This document shows, one piece after another, positions 32,391 to 43,604 of a stretch of 64,000 nt of DNA. The position numbers and the translations under genes were made by a program. How positions within the stretch are numbered: position 1 is the stretch's first letter; each line of letters opens with the position of its first letter. The DNA comes from Lepidostoma basale. Lineage: Eukaryota; Arthropoda; Insecta; Trichoptera; Lepidostomatidae. The notes below the pieces were generated by a model. The model made no database searches and was not told where the DNA came from. It saw only the letters and a list, made by a program, of their open reading frames with translations. The stretch covers positions 2,294,001 through 2,358,000 of the forward strand of contig JAHDVF020001018.1 of the NCBI GenBank assembly GCA_022606425.2, read 5' to 3'.

Positions 32391-32745
32391 TAACTAACTA
32401 ACTATCGCGCCGTCTCCGTGAAAGGGCAGGCAGAAAGAATGAACTGTCACACTTTTACTGATGCGGCACTTCATCCTTCTCTTTTCGCTCCGCGGGAGAC
32501 GCTGTGTGATGGGTTGCGAACCTCATCGTCACCAATAGGCATCTCCCGCGCACACTTCGATCGTCCAACACCCACAAAATAAATCTAAAACAAATAATAC
32601 AAAATACAATGATATAAAATAAAATAACAAAAAAAATAATTTAACACAAAATGTTCTTTTTAGATGGTGCACATATTGTCTATTTATTTTATGTTCCACC
32701 GTCTTTTCGTTTTTATAAAGAATTTTGACAGGTGTAAAAAATATA
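32391..32745 (-). mobile_element. SINE-S with internal deletion
   Basis: (GTTA)n complement at the left, GTCTCCGTGAAAGGGCAGGC, GATGGGTTGCGAACCTCATC, GATGGTGCACATATTGTC, then a shortened 5' half ending AATTTTGACAGGTGTAAAAA (that motif is in plus orientation, so the 5' piece is inverted). Confidence 0.75.
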
Positions 32746-32856
32746 AATATATAACAAACATTTTTTTATTAGTTGGAATGGTTATGAAAAACATGTGTTT
32801 TTTTCACGAGGTTTGTACGTGAGTAAATTAGTTCCAATTGGAGCAAGACAAAGATG

Positions 32857-32899
32857 TTTTCGCTGCAGTGATCGCCAACGTTTGGGAGAACTCAATAGA
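32857..32899 (+). mobile_element. LINE-C fragment
   Basis: CGCTGCAGTGATCGCCAACG matches the LINE-C C-terminus at 37.76 kb (FAEVIANVGG). Only ~40 bases. Confidence 0.5.
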
Positions 32900-32941
32900 T
32901 ACCACTACATCTCAAAACCTACCACTTTATTTTGTCTTTTT

Positions 32942-32975
32942 CTGATGAAGCCCCGGTGGAAGCGAAACCGGTTTG
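32942..32975 (+). repeat. Hammerhead-like motif with CUGAUGA
   Basis: CTGATGAAGCCCCGGTGGAA then GCGAAACCGGTTTG: intact CUGAUGA and GAAA boxes, palindrome ACCGGT, T. The stem between them is weak here (GC / GC only). It belongs with the U2 motifs at 37396 and 54451. Confidence 0.5.
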
Positions 32976-33504
32976 TTCGAAAAAACAAAATACATCGGGG
33001 ATAATAAAGAACACATGTGTTTTAAATATTTTTTAATAATGCCACATCGTAATTTAAGGTCTTCGTACGAAATAGTAAAATAAGGAGTTTAAATTACTAA
33101 CATTAAAAGAAACTAACATTTCAAGATGAATAAACGATTTCATCCACTCTGTCATTTCGAAATTCTCGGCAACATATTTATCAATAAATAATAAAGGAAG
33201 TAACGTGTTAACCCTTTCAGCGTGGAGGGGGTAATAAGGGACCCCGTGATTAATAGACCCAGGGCCGCAAGCGACCCCTGACCGTAGCTGCCAACACTCC
33301 ACCGCTTTGTCCATTGTGGTCACGGCTTGCGGTACTGGGGCAATTCGTCTTTTTTGCTTATCTCAATAAACGGCTAGAGGAACTATTTAGAATTGATTTT
33401 AAACTATCATAAATATTTTTTGTGCCGAAGTCAGAATATACACAAATACATTAGAATGGTTAAATAATTTAAACCGATAAATATTTCAAAGTTTTTGTTA
33501 AAAC
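32976..33504. other. Possible single-copy sequence
   Basis: 33200-33350 is GC-richer (CCCAGGGCCGCAAGCGACCC) with an 89-codon minus frame lacking any domain. No repeat match here. Confidence 0.3.
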
Positions 33505-33610
33505 GTATAAACTGAGGAAGGACGTCTGCGGTTCGAAACGTGTTTGTGAAAATAGAAGGTTTTTAAAAAAATATTAATACGCGAATCCAAAACACAGAGT
33601 GACGGTGATG
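33505..33610 (+). repeat. U3 repeat
   Basis: 33512-33545: CTGAGGAAGGACGTCTGCGG then TTCGAAACGTGTTT. It runs on to GAATCCAAAACACAGAGTGA, the U3 end block. Confidence 0.6.
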
Positions 33611-34177
33611 ATTGATATTTATAAATACCGTTTGTTGGTTATTACTATTTGATTCTATTTTAATATCTAACGAATAAAAATAATTTGAATTAGTATAGCA
33701 ATATTCCAAAACAGGTTGAGATAGCCCAATATTAACCCTTTGGTTGCCGGCAATTTTGAGATACTTTTAATTTATTAACTGTCTTTAAATTCTAAGTGTG
33801 ATTATTTTATTCAAGATATATCCAAATCGTTATTAATATGTTCTACTGACTCACTCCCTCACACACTGTCGAAATTGTATATGATTATTTTATAAATCGT
33901 GACTTTGATCTGTCGGATTTGGCATTTCTCGCAGGTTTAAAAGGGTTTTAAAAAAATATTTTTATTTAAAGTTTTTTTTTTATTATAAGTATATTATACC
34001 AATATTTTTATTCCTTATTTATAATACGAAATCTGCATTGGATTTTCTTTTTGTTAAACATTGTTGAACCGGAAGTATGGTAGGGTTGAGAAGCCTTGCT
34101 TGAGTTCGAGTTTTAATAAATAATTGTTCAACGTTTAATATTTTGCAATGATGAATTTCAAACATTGTAAAATCCCA
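33611..34177. other. No recognisable feature
   Basis: AT-rich; nothing assignable. Confidence 0.35.
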
Positions 34178-34290
34178 TTTATTTAATTAATATTTTTACA
34201 AAATTAAAATATTATCCACAACATGTTGGGTCACCTCCGAAATATGTTGTGGACAATATTTTTATTTTGTAAAAATATTTTATTAATTAT
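34178..34290. repeat. U7 inverted pair
   Basis: AATTAATATTTTTACAAAAT ... ATCCACAACAT faces ATGTTGTGGACAATATTTTT ... AAAATATTTTATTAATT. Between them lies TGGGTCACCTCCGAAAT, the worn core also seen at 21730. Confidence 0.6.
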
Positions 34291-34660
34291 CTGGATAATA
34301 CAGTTTGTTTTATGTTCGACTTTATCTGGTATTGTGGATTTAAATTTAAATAAACAGAATAATACTCTGTATTTTCACAACACTTCATTATTTTATTTGT
34401 CCTGAACTAAATTTAACTTCAATTTTCATGTTTGAAACATTACCGTTGTCTGCCCCTTTAAATCCTAAATACTCGTAATTAAAATTCTTACATCTTAAGG
34501 CATCACTTCATCCCTCTTTTTATGAGTGACGATTATGTGTTAATTTATTGATTAAATTTGTGCACCAAAGAAGGACTGAAAAATACCGAAATATGGTATA
34601 TCTGCAAATCGAAAATAAAGTATTGTGAAAATACAAAATGTTATTCTATTTACTTCAATA
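34291..34660. other. Unassigned
   Basis: GAAGGACTGAAAAATACCGAAAT at 34567 is a very worn hairpin of the U3 kind, followed by a repeated phrase also present at 34360 (GTATTTTCACAAC complement). No gene. Confidence 0.35.
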
Positions 34661-35326
34661 TAACTAACTAATCATCACGCCCTCTCCCCAAAGGGGTAGG
34701 CAGAAAGAATGGACTGCCACACTTTTCTTTCCTGACATATTTCTCTCGCTTCCTCAACATTAATACATCGTGTCATGCACGCGCGTCGATTTCTCTGACT
34801 CCTCACATGGCTGACATTCAATATTTGATTTATTTGATCGTGCCAAGTTTTCCTCGGTCTTACTCTACTTCTGGTTCCATTTACATCATTAACATATAAT
34901 TTTTTTTACCATTCTTTCTTCATTCATTCTTTCCATATGTCCAAACCATCTTAATGATCCTTTTATTATTTTGTTCATGACACCATCATTCGCACCGCAT
35001 TCACTTCTTATATTTTCATTCGACACTCTATCATACACAGAGTATCCACACATTCGTCTAAGAGATCTCATTTCTACTGCATTGATTCTACTTTCATCCT
35101 TATAATAGTTTCATGCTTCACTTCCATACATAAATGTCAGTACAAGAACACCATTGTTGTTGTTGTTTAAATCTCACTAATTCGTCAAAACAAATGCCCA
35201 TTTACATTTTTCATACTTATATGTAGCGCTTGTGCTTTTTGATACAATTTACGACGATCAAACTTCAAGTTTTAAAACAATTAAAAGCTCACACAGTTAG
35301 CACAAAACAGGGCTCCCATTTGAGTA
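34661..35326 (-). mobile_element. Chimeric LINE-G copy 2
   Basis: Near-identical to copy 1 at 31.1 kb, 3' tail at the left. The minus frame 34889-35071 reads MRSLRRMCGYSVYDRVSNEN and KGSLRWFGHMERMNEERMVK. From about 35154 the same 165-bp non-LINE block follows to GCTCCCATTTGA. Confidence 0.8.
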
Positions 35327-35412
35327 ACCACACATTCGTCTAAGAGATCTCATTTCTACTGCATTTATTCTACTTTCATCCTTCTTTTGCCAGTTCCATG
35401 CTTCGCTTCCAT
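35327..35412 (-). mobile_element. LINE-G fragment
   Basis: CACACATTCGTCTAAGAGAT to TTCCATGCTTCGCTTCCATA: same segment as 35049-35130, so it either belongs to an older copy into which copy 2 inserted or is a partial tandem repeat. Confidence 0.7.
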
Positions 35413-36060
35413 ACCTAAATATAATAATACAGTATTTAAAAATCTCCCTCTACATTACGGATGGATTCCCACGGTGTTAACCTTCAATAAAAAGTTTAAT
35501 ATTTTAAAATCTTTAAATAATGCCAACACTTAGGAGATTCGAAAACGCTTCGTAAAATCTGTCACGTGGGATTTATTTTACACAGAATAGACGGGTTTAT
35601 TTGGTCGTTGGGTCTTGGAAGAGGGTTTCCCGGCCATTTGTTAAATTTATCGTTGACCCCAAAGAGATCCAATAAGACGGAGGTAAAGGTGGACAAAATA
35701 TCGGGGAAACGAAGCGCAGAGGAAAAATGCGACCCCCTTTTGTAGCGTCGGCGGCTTTGTCGTAAAGAAAAAAATGTTTCTCGTATGACGCCTTACTCAT
35801 ATTCCCCCTGAAATATACCGGCGCTTCTGTGGATTATGGACACATTTTTTACATCATCTGAAATGAGAATGGGTTAAAATATATACATTCGTTACGTTAG
35901 GGTACGCCCACAACTTATTCTGAAACATATAGCCCAAGATATGGAATAAGAAACTTTGCCTTGACTTAAAACATGTTTTTCATTAAATCTATGTAATATT
36001 TACTACGTTTTCGTTTAAGCAAGAGTTTTTCAATTGTTATTAATTTAACATATCCAAATA
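35413..36060. other. Possible single-copy sequence
   Basis: 35580-35840 has balanced composition (GGAAGAGGGTTTCCCGGCCA). A 67-codon minus frame (35597-35800) shows no domain. No repeat match here. Confidence 0.3.
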
Positions 36061-36061
36061 G

Positions 36062-36130
36062 AATGATAATATATAAGATAATCTAATGATTTTACTGAAA
36101 TCTCTTGATGGATGTTCTTTTAAAATAACA
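36062..36130 (+). repeat. U1 flank fragment
   Basis: ATTTTACTGAAATCTCTTGA then GGATGTTCTTTTAAAATAAC. Confidence 0.65.
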
Positions 36131-36165
36131 ATGAAATAAAACTAAAAATAAAATAAAATAAAAAT

Positions 36166-36380
36166 GACGACCTTCGTGTCAGAGTGGTTACGAGCTCTGA
36201 CTTCCTTGCCGAAGGTCCTGGGTTCGATTCCCGGTGATGGCAGTGTGATTGTCACACTGTCTTTGGTTTGGTGTAGAATTCACTGGCTACCTATCACATG
36301 TCACGAGAATCAATATAATAGCTAAAAAATAAAAATTGTATACAGTAATTGGGTCCAAACGACCTGTTGCGTACATAAAA
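36166..36380 (+). mobile_element. tSINE
   Basis: B box GGTTCGATTCC, body CACACTGTCTTTGGTTTGGT, then a short deletion removing the ACAATAAAATGG stretch, and GTAATTGGGTCCAAACGACC at the end. Flanked by U1 pieces (36062-36130 and 36388-36482). Confidence 0.85.
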
Positions 36381-36387
36381 AAAAAAT

Positions 36388-36482
36388 GATGTTAGTTTAC
36401 TGAAATCTCTTGATGGAAGTTCATTTTAAATAATAATTAAATAAAACGATGATTCGGTTTCGCCAGGTTCGCTAGCATCGAC
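36388..36482 (+). repeat. U1 fragment with hairpin end
   Basis: ACTGAAATCTCTTGATGGAA to TCGGTTTCGCCAGGTTCGCT and AGCATCGACATACT. The minus strand shows the hammerhead-like stem with a G-to-A loss. Confidence 0.6.
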
Positions 36483-36790
36483 ATACTAGTGATACTAATG
36501 CAAACTGTGTCCTTTAAATACATAATGAGGAGTAACATATCTGAGGAGACCGCGATCAGCAAATTAATTGCTCTTTCTACTGGTGTCACCAGAGGTAGAA
36601 TGGTTCTGGGGGCCAGTAGGCAAAACAATCTGTGCTGCCGCTGACGGAGATATTTATCAGGGACAAAAATACCAACACCCTACAGCACGCCGAGTTCTTG
36701 AAATATAACCTGATTAATCTAAAGAAATGGGTGATGAGATGCTCATCTCTTCGAAGCTGTAGAGAATTGGTTCCGAGCATTTCTAATACA
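36483..36790 (-). mobile_element. LINE-T C-terminal fragment
   Basis: GAGACCGCGATCAGCAAATT, GTGTCACCAGAGGTAGAATG, CGCTGACGGAGATATTTATC; the minus frame contains LLAPRTILPLVTPVERAINL. It runs to the CTTCGAAGCTGTAGAGAATT region also seen at 29050. The 3' UTR and tail are missing. Confidence 0.75.
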
Positions 36791-37340
36791 AGGATAATGA
36801 ATGAATAAAGAAAGTATATGTAAACGTTAAAGGAACTAGAAATAGAGGAACAAAACTCTAAATTTGATACAAAACTAAACGTCTTAGAGTTATATACGTG
36901 TATAAGTGAGAGCACACAGAATCCGGACAGGTTACAGGATGGTCTAAAGTGAAGTGCTACACAGTAAACCAGAAGTTAAGCCACAGGACGATTAGAAAGT
37001 TTCTCCACGGTCGGGCTACAGTTCGATGGCCGGGATCCCTGGGATTAACTCAGGAAGCCGGTTTATTTAATGTTTACCAACAGTTAACTGTATAAACAAA
37101 CAATCTCTACAGATTGCAAATACATTTTCTTAAGCTAATTCGAACAACAAGATGGGTTCCTGAACGGGGATGAATAACTAATTCGGAACCTTTAGCACAC
37201 AACAGGTTAGAGCACGCTCTACATGGCTGGATATAATATAGATGGAAAACTAACAATTTCAAATTTATTTTTAATACTTTCGTATGAAGTACTTAATCTG
37301 TGGTGTGGCATTTTCAAAAATAAATTTTTGATAAATAAAT
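36791..37340. other. No assigned gene
   Basis: A 109-codon minus frame (36586-36915) overlaps the LINE-T fragment and is not a separate gene. 36900-37060 is less AT-rich. Nothing else identified. Confidence 0.3.
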
Positions 37341-37450
37341 AAAATAAAACACTTTTTTGTGTGAGTATTTACACCGCTTTATTTTTCTCAAAACTACGTG
37401 GTTTCGCTCCTGCCGGAGCTTCATTAGGGTTTCAAAATAAACTAAATAAT
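37341..37450 (-). repeat. U2 repeat with hammerhead-like hairpin
   Basis: At 37396-37427 the minus strand reads CTAATGA, A, GCTCC / GGAGC stem with a GGCA loop, GAAACCACGT. Upstream ATTTACACCGCTTTATTTTT matches the complement of 54590-54605. Confidence 0.55.
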
Positions 37451-37656
37451 AATCAAAGAACAACACAAAAAAAAATAATTCAAAATGGAAGGGAAAAAAT
37501 GAAAAACAAGGTTCTTTTGTTTTATATCCCTCTCACCCATTTTAAATGTTTATACCGGATAATTAGAACTCTATATAACTCCTTAGTAAGAAGCATACAC
37601 ATTCACATCTGGGTCATATACTGCGTGGGGAAAAGTACCACCTTCACCAACTGATA

Positions 37657-37828
37657 TTAGAGGGGAAAATTGAGGGACGCCGAGTCCTGGCTGCGAAACG
37701 TGAGGCAGTGGACCGCCATCCGAAGTGTGGAGGAGCAATTCCGAGCGGCGCAGGACAGGGAAAGGTTCGCCGAAGTGATCGCCAACGTTGGGGGGACCCG
37801 ATAGGGCACTCGAAGAAGAAGAAGAAGT
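37657..37828 (+). mobile_element. LINE-C 3' end
   Basis: Reads SWLRNVRQWTAIRSVEEQFR then DRERFAEVIANVGGTR and a stop, the common C-terminus of RTE-type LINEs, followed by (GAA)n at 37811-37828. The tail directly touches the following LINE-T copy. Confidence 0.8.
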
Positions 37829-38270
37829 AAGAAGCAGGCTCGGTGGAGGTGCCGTGATATAGAATCCTCATAAGGTTCTCTATTCTCTCATGTTGGAGAG
37901 GGTTCAAAAGAAATTCTTGAGAACCCTCTACATGAGAGAGAACGGGGTATACCCCGTACCATCCATTCATGGCTCTATCTTACGGTATTTCTCTTGGGTA
38001 TGCTAGGGTTTAACTCCCTTGAACTGAGGAAAGAAGGATTTATGGCAATGCATTTTTTCAAGCTGATTAAGGGCTCTATTGTGAACCCCTATGTTCTGGA
38101 GCAAACAGGTATTTTTGTTCCTGATAGTTAACTGCAACAGCGCCGACATCAATTGTTTTTTGCTCCGTCACGCAGAATCAACCTGCGATGCCAGTAAGAA
38201 GAGCGATTCGGACGTTGAATCTTATCGTCTCGGACTTGGACAATTTTAGTGTCAGTGAGGCGGTGTTAAT
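37829..38270 (+). mobile_element. LINE-T-related fragment
   Basis: Translation fragments: LERVQKKFLRTLYMRENGVY, then a degenerate VFLFLIVNCNSADINC and CDASKKSDSDVESYRLG region in shifting frames, parallel to VERVQKKILRYLYVRVYGS and the VPDRYLRQRRH end of LINE-T. A distinct, older subfamily. Confidence 0.65.
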
Positions 38271-39040
38271 AAAATAATAATTAAAAATTCTGGAAAGAGT
38301 ACTGCCTCACTGACGTCGACATATTTGGGATCCTTCTGATATATACTATATTATCACCGTTTTGTTTCCAAATGAATCGTCTAAATGTTTTTCGTTGGTT
38401 TTGTCTCATTTGTGTATATTAGAAATAAATATGTATGACATATTGTGTAGTTTTATATTGTGTAGTTTTCTGATTTTTATAAACTATACTGGTCACAAAA
38501 TATTTTTAATATTCTTTAGAAGTGTAATTATTTGACAGTGAATGAAATACCCAATTTTATAGCTATTTACGTTATTCAACTGTAAAAAATCGGTTACCTC
38601 AAATTCACGTTATACGTTCGCTGTCGTGATTTTTTTTACGTAACTTCCAAAATCTACGTCAAAAACGTAGAAGGAATAAAATACGTAACGATTCGAAGAA
38701 ATTTGAATTTGAATCGCTTGCTTTCTGCGCTTACATAATTTCTATCTCGAATCCACCGATGAATATACTCTTGATCCATAATAAATTGAAAAAAAATCTC
38801 AAAGGGATGACGATGTTAGTGGGGTAGTTGTATTCACCCCGTGAATACAAGTGAAGCGTGAAAATGTGAGTAAATTTTCCCAACCCTTTGCAGATGGCGA
38901 AATCTAAATTGTACCTTAAATGCCACTAAAATAATAGTACCTTTGTCTGGGAAAAATTTATACCAGAGATTACTAAATATTACTTTAGGAAAGCGACTGT
39001 GGGGGTAATGGAATACAGCAAACCTGAGTAACTAAAAACT
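38271..39040. other. No assigned gene
   Basis: 38590-38720 holds a worn inverted arrangement (ATCTACGTCAAAAACGTAGA). The rest is AT-rich without features. Confidence 0.35.
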
Positions 39041-39355
39041 AACTAACTAACAAACCATCACGACGTCTCTTCTAAGGGGTAGGCAGATATAATGGATTGC
39101 CACACTACTCTATCTTGACACACCTTTCTAGCTTCCTTCACATTCATAGAGCGAGTCATACACGCACGTCGATTCTGCAGACTTTTAACATGGCCCACCT
39201 TTAAAATTTGATTAATCTGCTAATGCCAAATTTTCATAACCTTACGTAAACTTTCTTAACCATTCTTCCTTCATCCATGCGTTAAATATGTCCAAACCAA
39301 TGCAGCGATCCTTTCATAATTTTGTTCATACAAAATTATTCCGTTGTACATTCCT
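39041..39355 (-). mobile_element. LINE-G 3' end, divergent
   Basis: CTAACTAACAAACCATCACG, GGTAGGCAGATATAATGG, CACATTCATAGAGCGAGTCA, then coding remnants up to the Cys-Gly region. About as divergent as the copy at 47.7 kb, suggesting an older subfamily. Confidence 0.75.
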
Positions 39356-39361
39356 TCCTTA

Positions 39362-39945
39362 TCTTCTTCTATCGGTGCCGTGTCAGGTCCCCCCAACGTT
39401 GACGATCACTGCAGCAAAGGCATCTCTATCCTACGCCACGGAACAGGTTCTGAAATCTTGTTATTCCTGTCCACTCTTTGATGTTCTGCAGCCAGGACAG
39501 CGCAACCTTCTACCAACTCCCCGACGTCCCTCTACTTTAGGTGTGAAGTGGTATTTTTCTCCCCTTAGCACATGACCCAAATATGAGACCTTACTCATTT
39601 TCACACTCGATAACAGTTCTCTATTGGCTCTTGCTCTCTGCAGTACATCTGCATTATTGACCCTATCGGTCCAAGGTATACGGAGCATTCTGCGATATAT
39701 CCACATCTCGAACGCTTCCAACCGGTTCATTACATTCACTTTCAGAGTCCAGGTTTTGGAGCCAAATAGTAGAACAGACCATATGACATTTAATCATTCT
39801 TTGTCGGAGTTTCAAGTAAAGATTATCGTTGCAAAATAATGTTCTCATTTTATTAAATGCAGCTCGAACAACTTTAATTCTGCATTTTATTTCAATGTCT
39901 GGGTCAAACGCTTTAGTGATAATGCTTCCAAGGTATTCAATCCTT
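39362..39945 (-). mobile_element. LINE-C C-terminal half
   Basis: The minus frame 39461-39739 reads NRLEAFEMWIYRRMLRIPWT, DRVNNADVLQRARANRELLS and VSYLGHVLRGEKYHFTPKVE. This is the hallmark post-RT region of RTE-type LINEs found across insects. To the right, FRQRMIKCHMVCSTI-like frames continue it upstream; the YGSE/W motif is broken. 5'-truncated at about 39945. Confidence 0.85.
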
Positions 39946-39959
39946 CCTTATATAATATA

Positions 39960-40306
39960 TTTTATAAGTGAACGGATCGTTATCTTCGACAGCGTCAGCA
40001 CAGACCGTTTTATCTCCCAGCATGCAGAACCAACCTGCCTCTGGTGCTGCCGGTGGGAAGAGCAATCAAACTGCTGAACATGATCGCTTCGGAGATCGAT
40101 GTCTTTCATATTCGTGAAAGTACGTTCAGAAGACAAATACTCTTGACTTTGGAGAGTATCTTGTATTCCTAATGTCGAACCATCTCTCATGCGTTCCTGG
40201 TATTATATATTTATTATATTTTACCTGTTCTCAATAGATGTCTTAAACTGTAAAAATTGTTTGTAATATCTTTTGAGAAAATAAACTGATTTGATTTGAT
40301 TTGATT
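39960..40306 (+). mobile_element. LINE-T 3' end
   Basis: CATGCAGAACCAACCTGCCT and the GRAIKLLNMIASEIDVFHIR coding end, stop, then TTTTGAGAAAATAAACTGAT and (TTGAT)n. It faces the minus-strand LINE-C copy on its left. Confidence 0.8.
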
Positions 40307-41090
40307 AAATATTACATACTTTATGTTTAAACTAATTAATGAGTACATAACATACTATTTAACAATTTATTTAGTACAGCAAAGTACTCGCATAGGTAAC
40401 ATTTTATTCTTTAACGACCAACTTTATTGAAATGAAATATATTAAATCTTTTTTTTTTCAAATCACGTTCCATATAAAAACATCTTAAAATCAGAATATC
40501 TGTATTTTTCTCCAGAGACTGCAAATGCTTCATTTTTATTTCACCTCGAATTAAAATTTCGAGTACTTTCCGTCCTTATTTAATTATGCAAATTTATATA
40601 AACCTTTGAATTGAAAGGGTTAAACGACTCTTCGCCTCGTGGGACCCTCAACCCCTTCAATTCTAGTTATTTTAAAAGGAAAATCCTTTGTGATTTGTCC
40701 TTGAGTATACTCAATATACCCATTTTTCCATTATACCAATTGACAGAAACTCTTTGAAACAATATATTCTATTAACTTTTTACGTTTACTTTAACTATAA
40801 AAAAACTTGACATGGTTTATTTAAACCGGATTTCGGAATCAGTTCTGAATTCAAAATTATTTTGGTAAATTGAAGTAAAAAGTTTATTACATACGAATAT
40901 ATAACGTTATCGTATTGGCCAGTATTTTCCCATTCATGAAAATTATTTAAATTTTCCAATTTTGCAAGCACTTTATAGTGTTTTTATATAAATATGTTAG
41001 TGCCTTAAACATTTATGCTGATTGAAATGTCTTTTGTCTTTTGAGTTACTGAAATTTTATTAATTATTTTTAGTAGTGTTATGTAAAAGG
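40307..41090. other. No recognisable feature
   Basis: AT-rich; 40545-40690 is slightly GC-richer. Nothing assigned. Confidence 0.35.
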
Positions 41091-41095
41091 TAGTC

Positions 41096-41275
41096 TATTT
41101 TAAGATACTCAAATGATTTGACTGAAATCTCTTGATGGAAGTTCATTTTAAATAATAATAAAATAAAAGTTACTACTTCTACTACTTCTACATTTGTCTT
41201 TATTTAAAAAAATACCGATTTCGCCAGGCTCGCTGGCATCGACAGATTAGTGAAACTGTCGTTCACTCTCTCTAA
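41096..41275 (-). repeat. U1 repeat
   Basis: CTCAAATGATTTGACTGAAA, CTTGATGGAAGTTCATTTTA, then TTTCGCCAGGCTCGCTGGCA and TCGACAGA. Read on the minus strand this is CTGTCGATGCCAGCGAGCCT then GGCGAAATCGGT. A single, non-inverted unit. Confidence 0.7.
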
Positions 41276-41489
41276 ATTCAGTAAATTACTAATAATTTAA
41301 TAAATTTGAAAATTTTGATTGAATAAACCAGAATAGACACGTTTCAGTTGTGACCCAACCTTTTTCAATGCACAATTTTAAATTTAATAATAGGTTACTT
41401 TATACAAATACGAATCCACAACAAAAAGTGAAAGCGAATATACAAGAAATGAAAAAGTTTGCATTTTATTATAGTTCTATATTTTTTAA

Positions 41490-41790
41490 TTTTAGATAAA
41501 CTTAAGGCGTTAACACTGTGGAATTCCGTAATGACGAATTTTTTATGAATTCAAACACAGTTTTTTTCCACTTTTGAGCTTATTTTTCTCGGCATGTTTC
41601 GAAGGCTTTACACCTTCATCATCGGGAGAACGATATAAACTTTTTATGAATTAAAACACTGTTTTTTTCCACTTTGGGTTAATTTTTCTCGACATGTTTC
41701 GACTTCATCATAATTTATATCGTTCTTCAGATGATAAAGGTTTGAAACCTGTCCAGAAAAATAAACTCAAAAGTGGAAAAAACAGTATTA
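41490..41790. repeat. U4 array: tandem plus inverted units
   Basis: Two U4 units follow in tandem (TTTTTTCCACTTTTGAGCTT at 41570; TTTTTTCCACTTTGGGTTAA at 41664), each with a minus-strand hairpin ending CGAAACATGCCGAGAA or CGAAACATGTCGAGAA. A third unit faces them (GATAAAGGTTTGAAACCTGT, AATAAACTCAAAAGTGGAAA). The bases TTCTC upstream of the first core are complementary to GAGAA after it, as in helix I of a hammerhead. Confidence 0.7.
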
Positions 41791-41794
41791 CTGT

Positions 41795-41965
41795 TAAAAT
41801 TTATTTTTATTCACTGAGAGTGACTGTTTTTTAATAGTTTATTGTAACACCTGATGATGCCAACATCGGTTGGCGAAACAGCAGAAATTGCGATATTATA
41901 ACAGTGTTTTAAATTTTAACAGTAATAATGTTGAAGTATCATAGTGTTTCGGCCAAAACAATGAA
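41795..41965 (+). repeat. U5 repeat with CUGAUGA and GAAA
   Basis: 41851-41880: CTGATGA, T, GCCAAC / GTTGGC stem, GAAACA. Identical core to 12126; the bases after GAAA differ because ~30 bases (including GTGACACTGTC) are missing. Confidence 0.65.
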
Positions 41966-42667
41966 AAAAAAAACGATGTTTTAATTCACAAAAAATTCTG
42001 TATTTTAAAATTAGATAAATAAATAAATTTGTTGAATAATTGAAAGAATGCACATATTTGTTATTCATTTATGAAAAACTGTGGGCTCGATTTAACGAAG
42101 TCAGCCAAACCTTCCACCACAATGCCAAAAAATAGTACAGATAATGCCTTACCATTCACATGATACAGAATAAGAAGTCTGTGTATTTCCGTCACTAAAG
42201 AAGGTACTAGAAAACAGTTTGAGATAGGTACAATCGAAGTGTGGGTACGAGTACATAGCAGTTATGGGAGTTCTGGTTGACCCGTTTCTAAGATTGGAGG
42301 ATAAATCCAGGGGGAGCATCCCCCCTTGGGGTTTTTCGTATTTTCTGAAGATTTCTACGAGTTATTCCTGGAATAAATATTATATACGGTCCGGACATTT
42401 TACTTAGTCTTATAAATTCAATAATTCCGACAGGAAATAATTTTACTTTACGTGAGTGTTTCGAAGGGGTATTTCATAAGATTTCTTTCTGCCATTACAA
42501 AAGGAATATATATTTTCATATTGTATAATGTTAAATAACTCTTTATATATGGTTTTGTCACGTTTATTTTTATACACCGAAATCTTAAATCGATTATTAT
42601 TTTAACGCATTATTAAACCCTTGAAAGCTTGCTATATTTGAATATATATATTTTTTAAACTATATTT
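41966..42667. other. No assigned gene
   Basis: 42240-42345 is less AT-rich (GGGGGAGCATCCCCCCTTGG). No frame or repeat assigned. Confidence 0.3.
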
Positions 42668-42985
42668 ATGTACCGTCTTCTCGAAGGGGTAGGCAGAAAG
42701 AATGGACTGCCACACTTTTCTTTCCTGACATATTTCTCTCGCTTCCTCAACATTCATACATCGTGTCATGAACGCGCGTCGATATCTCTGACTCTTCACA
42801 TGGCCGACATTCAATATTTGATTTATTTGATCGTGCCACGTTTTCCTCGGTCTTCCTCTATTTCTGGTTCCATTTACATGTTAACGTTTAATTTTTTTAC
42901 CATTCTTTCTTCATTCATTCTTTCCATATGTCCAAACCATCTGAATAATCCTTTCATTATTTTGTTCATATCACCATCATTCTAT
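42668..42985 (-). mobile_element. LINE-G 3' end
   Basis: CCGTCTTCTCGAAGGGGTAG to the region encoding QRYRRAFMTRCMNVEEAREI and upstream. The GTTA tail is lost. Confidence 0.8.
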
Positions 42986-43137
42986 TTGTGTTCTATAGCT
43001 AAGAAAATATTTAAATGTAAAAAAATGCAATAGAAATTATGTCGATAATGCCCTCATATGACGAATCTTCTTCTGAAAATATGAAAAAAAAAGTTTAGAA
43101 TTAGGTTTTTTTCCTGAAAAATATTTCAATAAATAAT

Positions 43138-43592
43138 TTAAACTAACTAACTAACCATTACGCCGTCTCCCCAAAGGGCTTATCAGAAGTAATTGATCGT
43201 CGCACTGTTCTTTTCTGACATAATTATCTCGCTTTCTCTACCTTCATACATCGTGTCATGCACGCACGTCGATTTCTCCGACTTCCAAGTGGCTGAATTT
43301 AATATTTTGATATATTTGATAGTTAGTTCCGTTTACGTCGTTAAAATATACTTTCTTTACCATTATTTCATCATTCATTCTTTCATTATTTTGTTTAAAA
43401 CACTTTTATTCGCACTGCACTCAGTTCTTATATTTGTATTCGACTCTCTATTATACACACATTTTCCATACATTCGTCTAAAAGATATCATTTCTTCTGC
43501 ATTGATTCTTCTTTCATCTTTCTTTTGCAAGTTGCATGCTTCATTTCTATACATAAAGGTCGGTTCAAGAACTCCATTGTGAACTGACAGAA
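43138..43592 (-). mobile_element. LINE-G 3' part
   Basis: Tail CTAACTAACTAACC at the left; C-terminal codons and upstream to the minus-strand reading KKILSVHNGVLEPTFMYRNE and RINAEEMISFRRMYG. Joined directly to LINE-W on the right. Confidence 0.8.
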
Positions 43593-43604
43593 TTTTTTTT
43601 TTAC

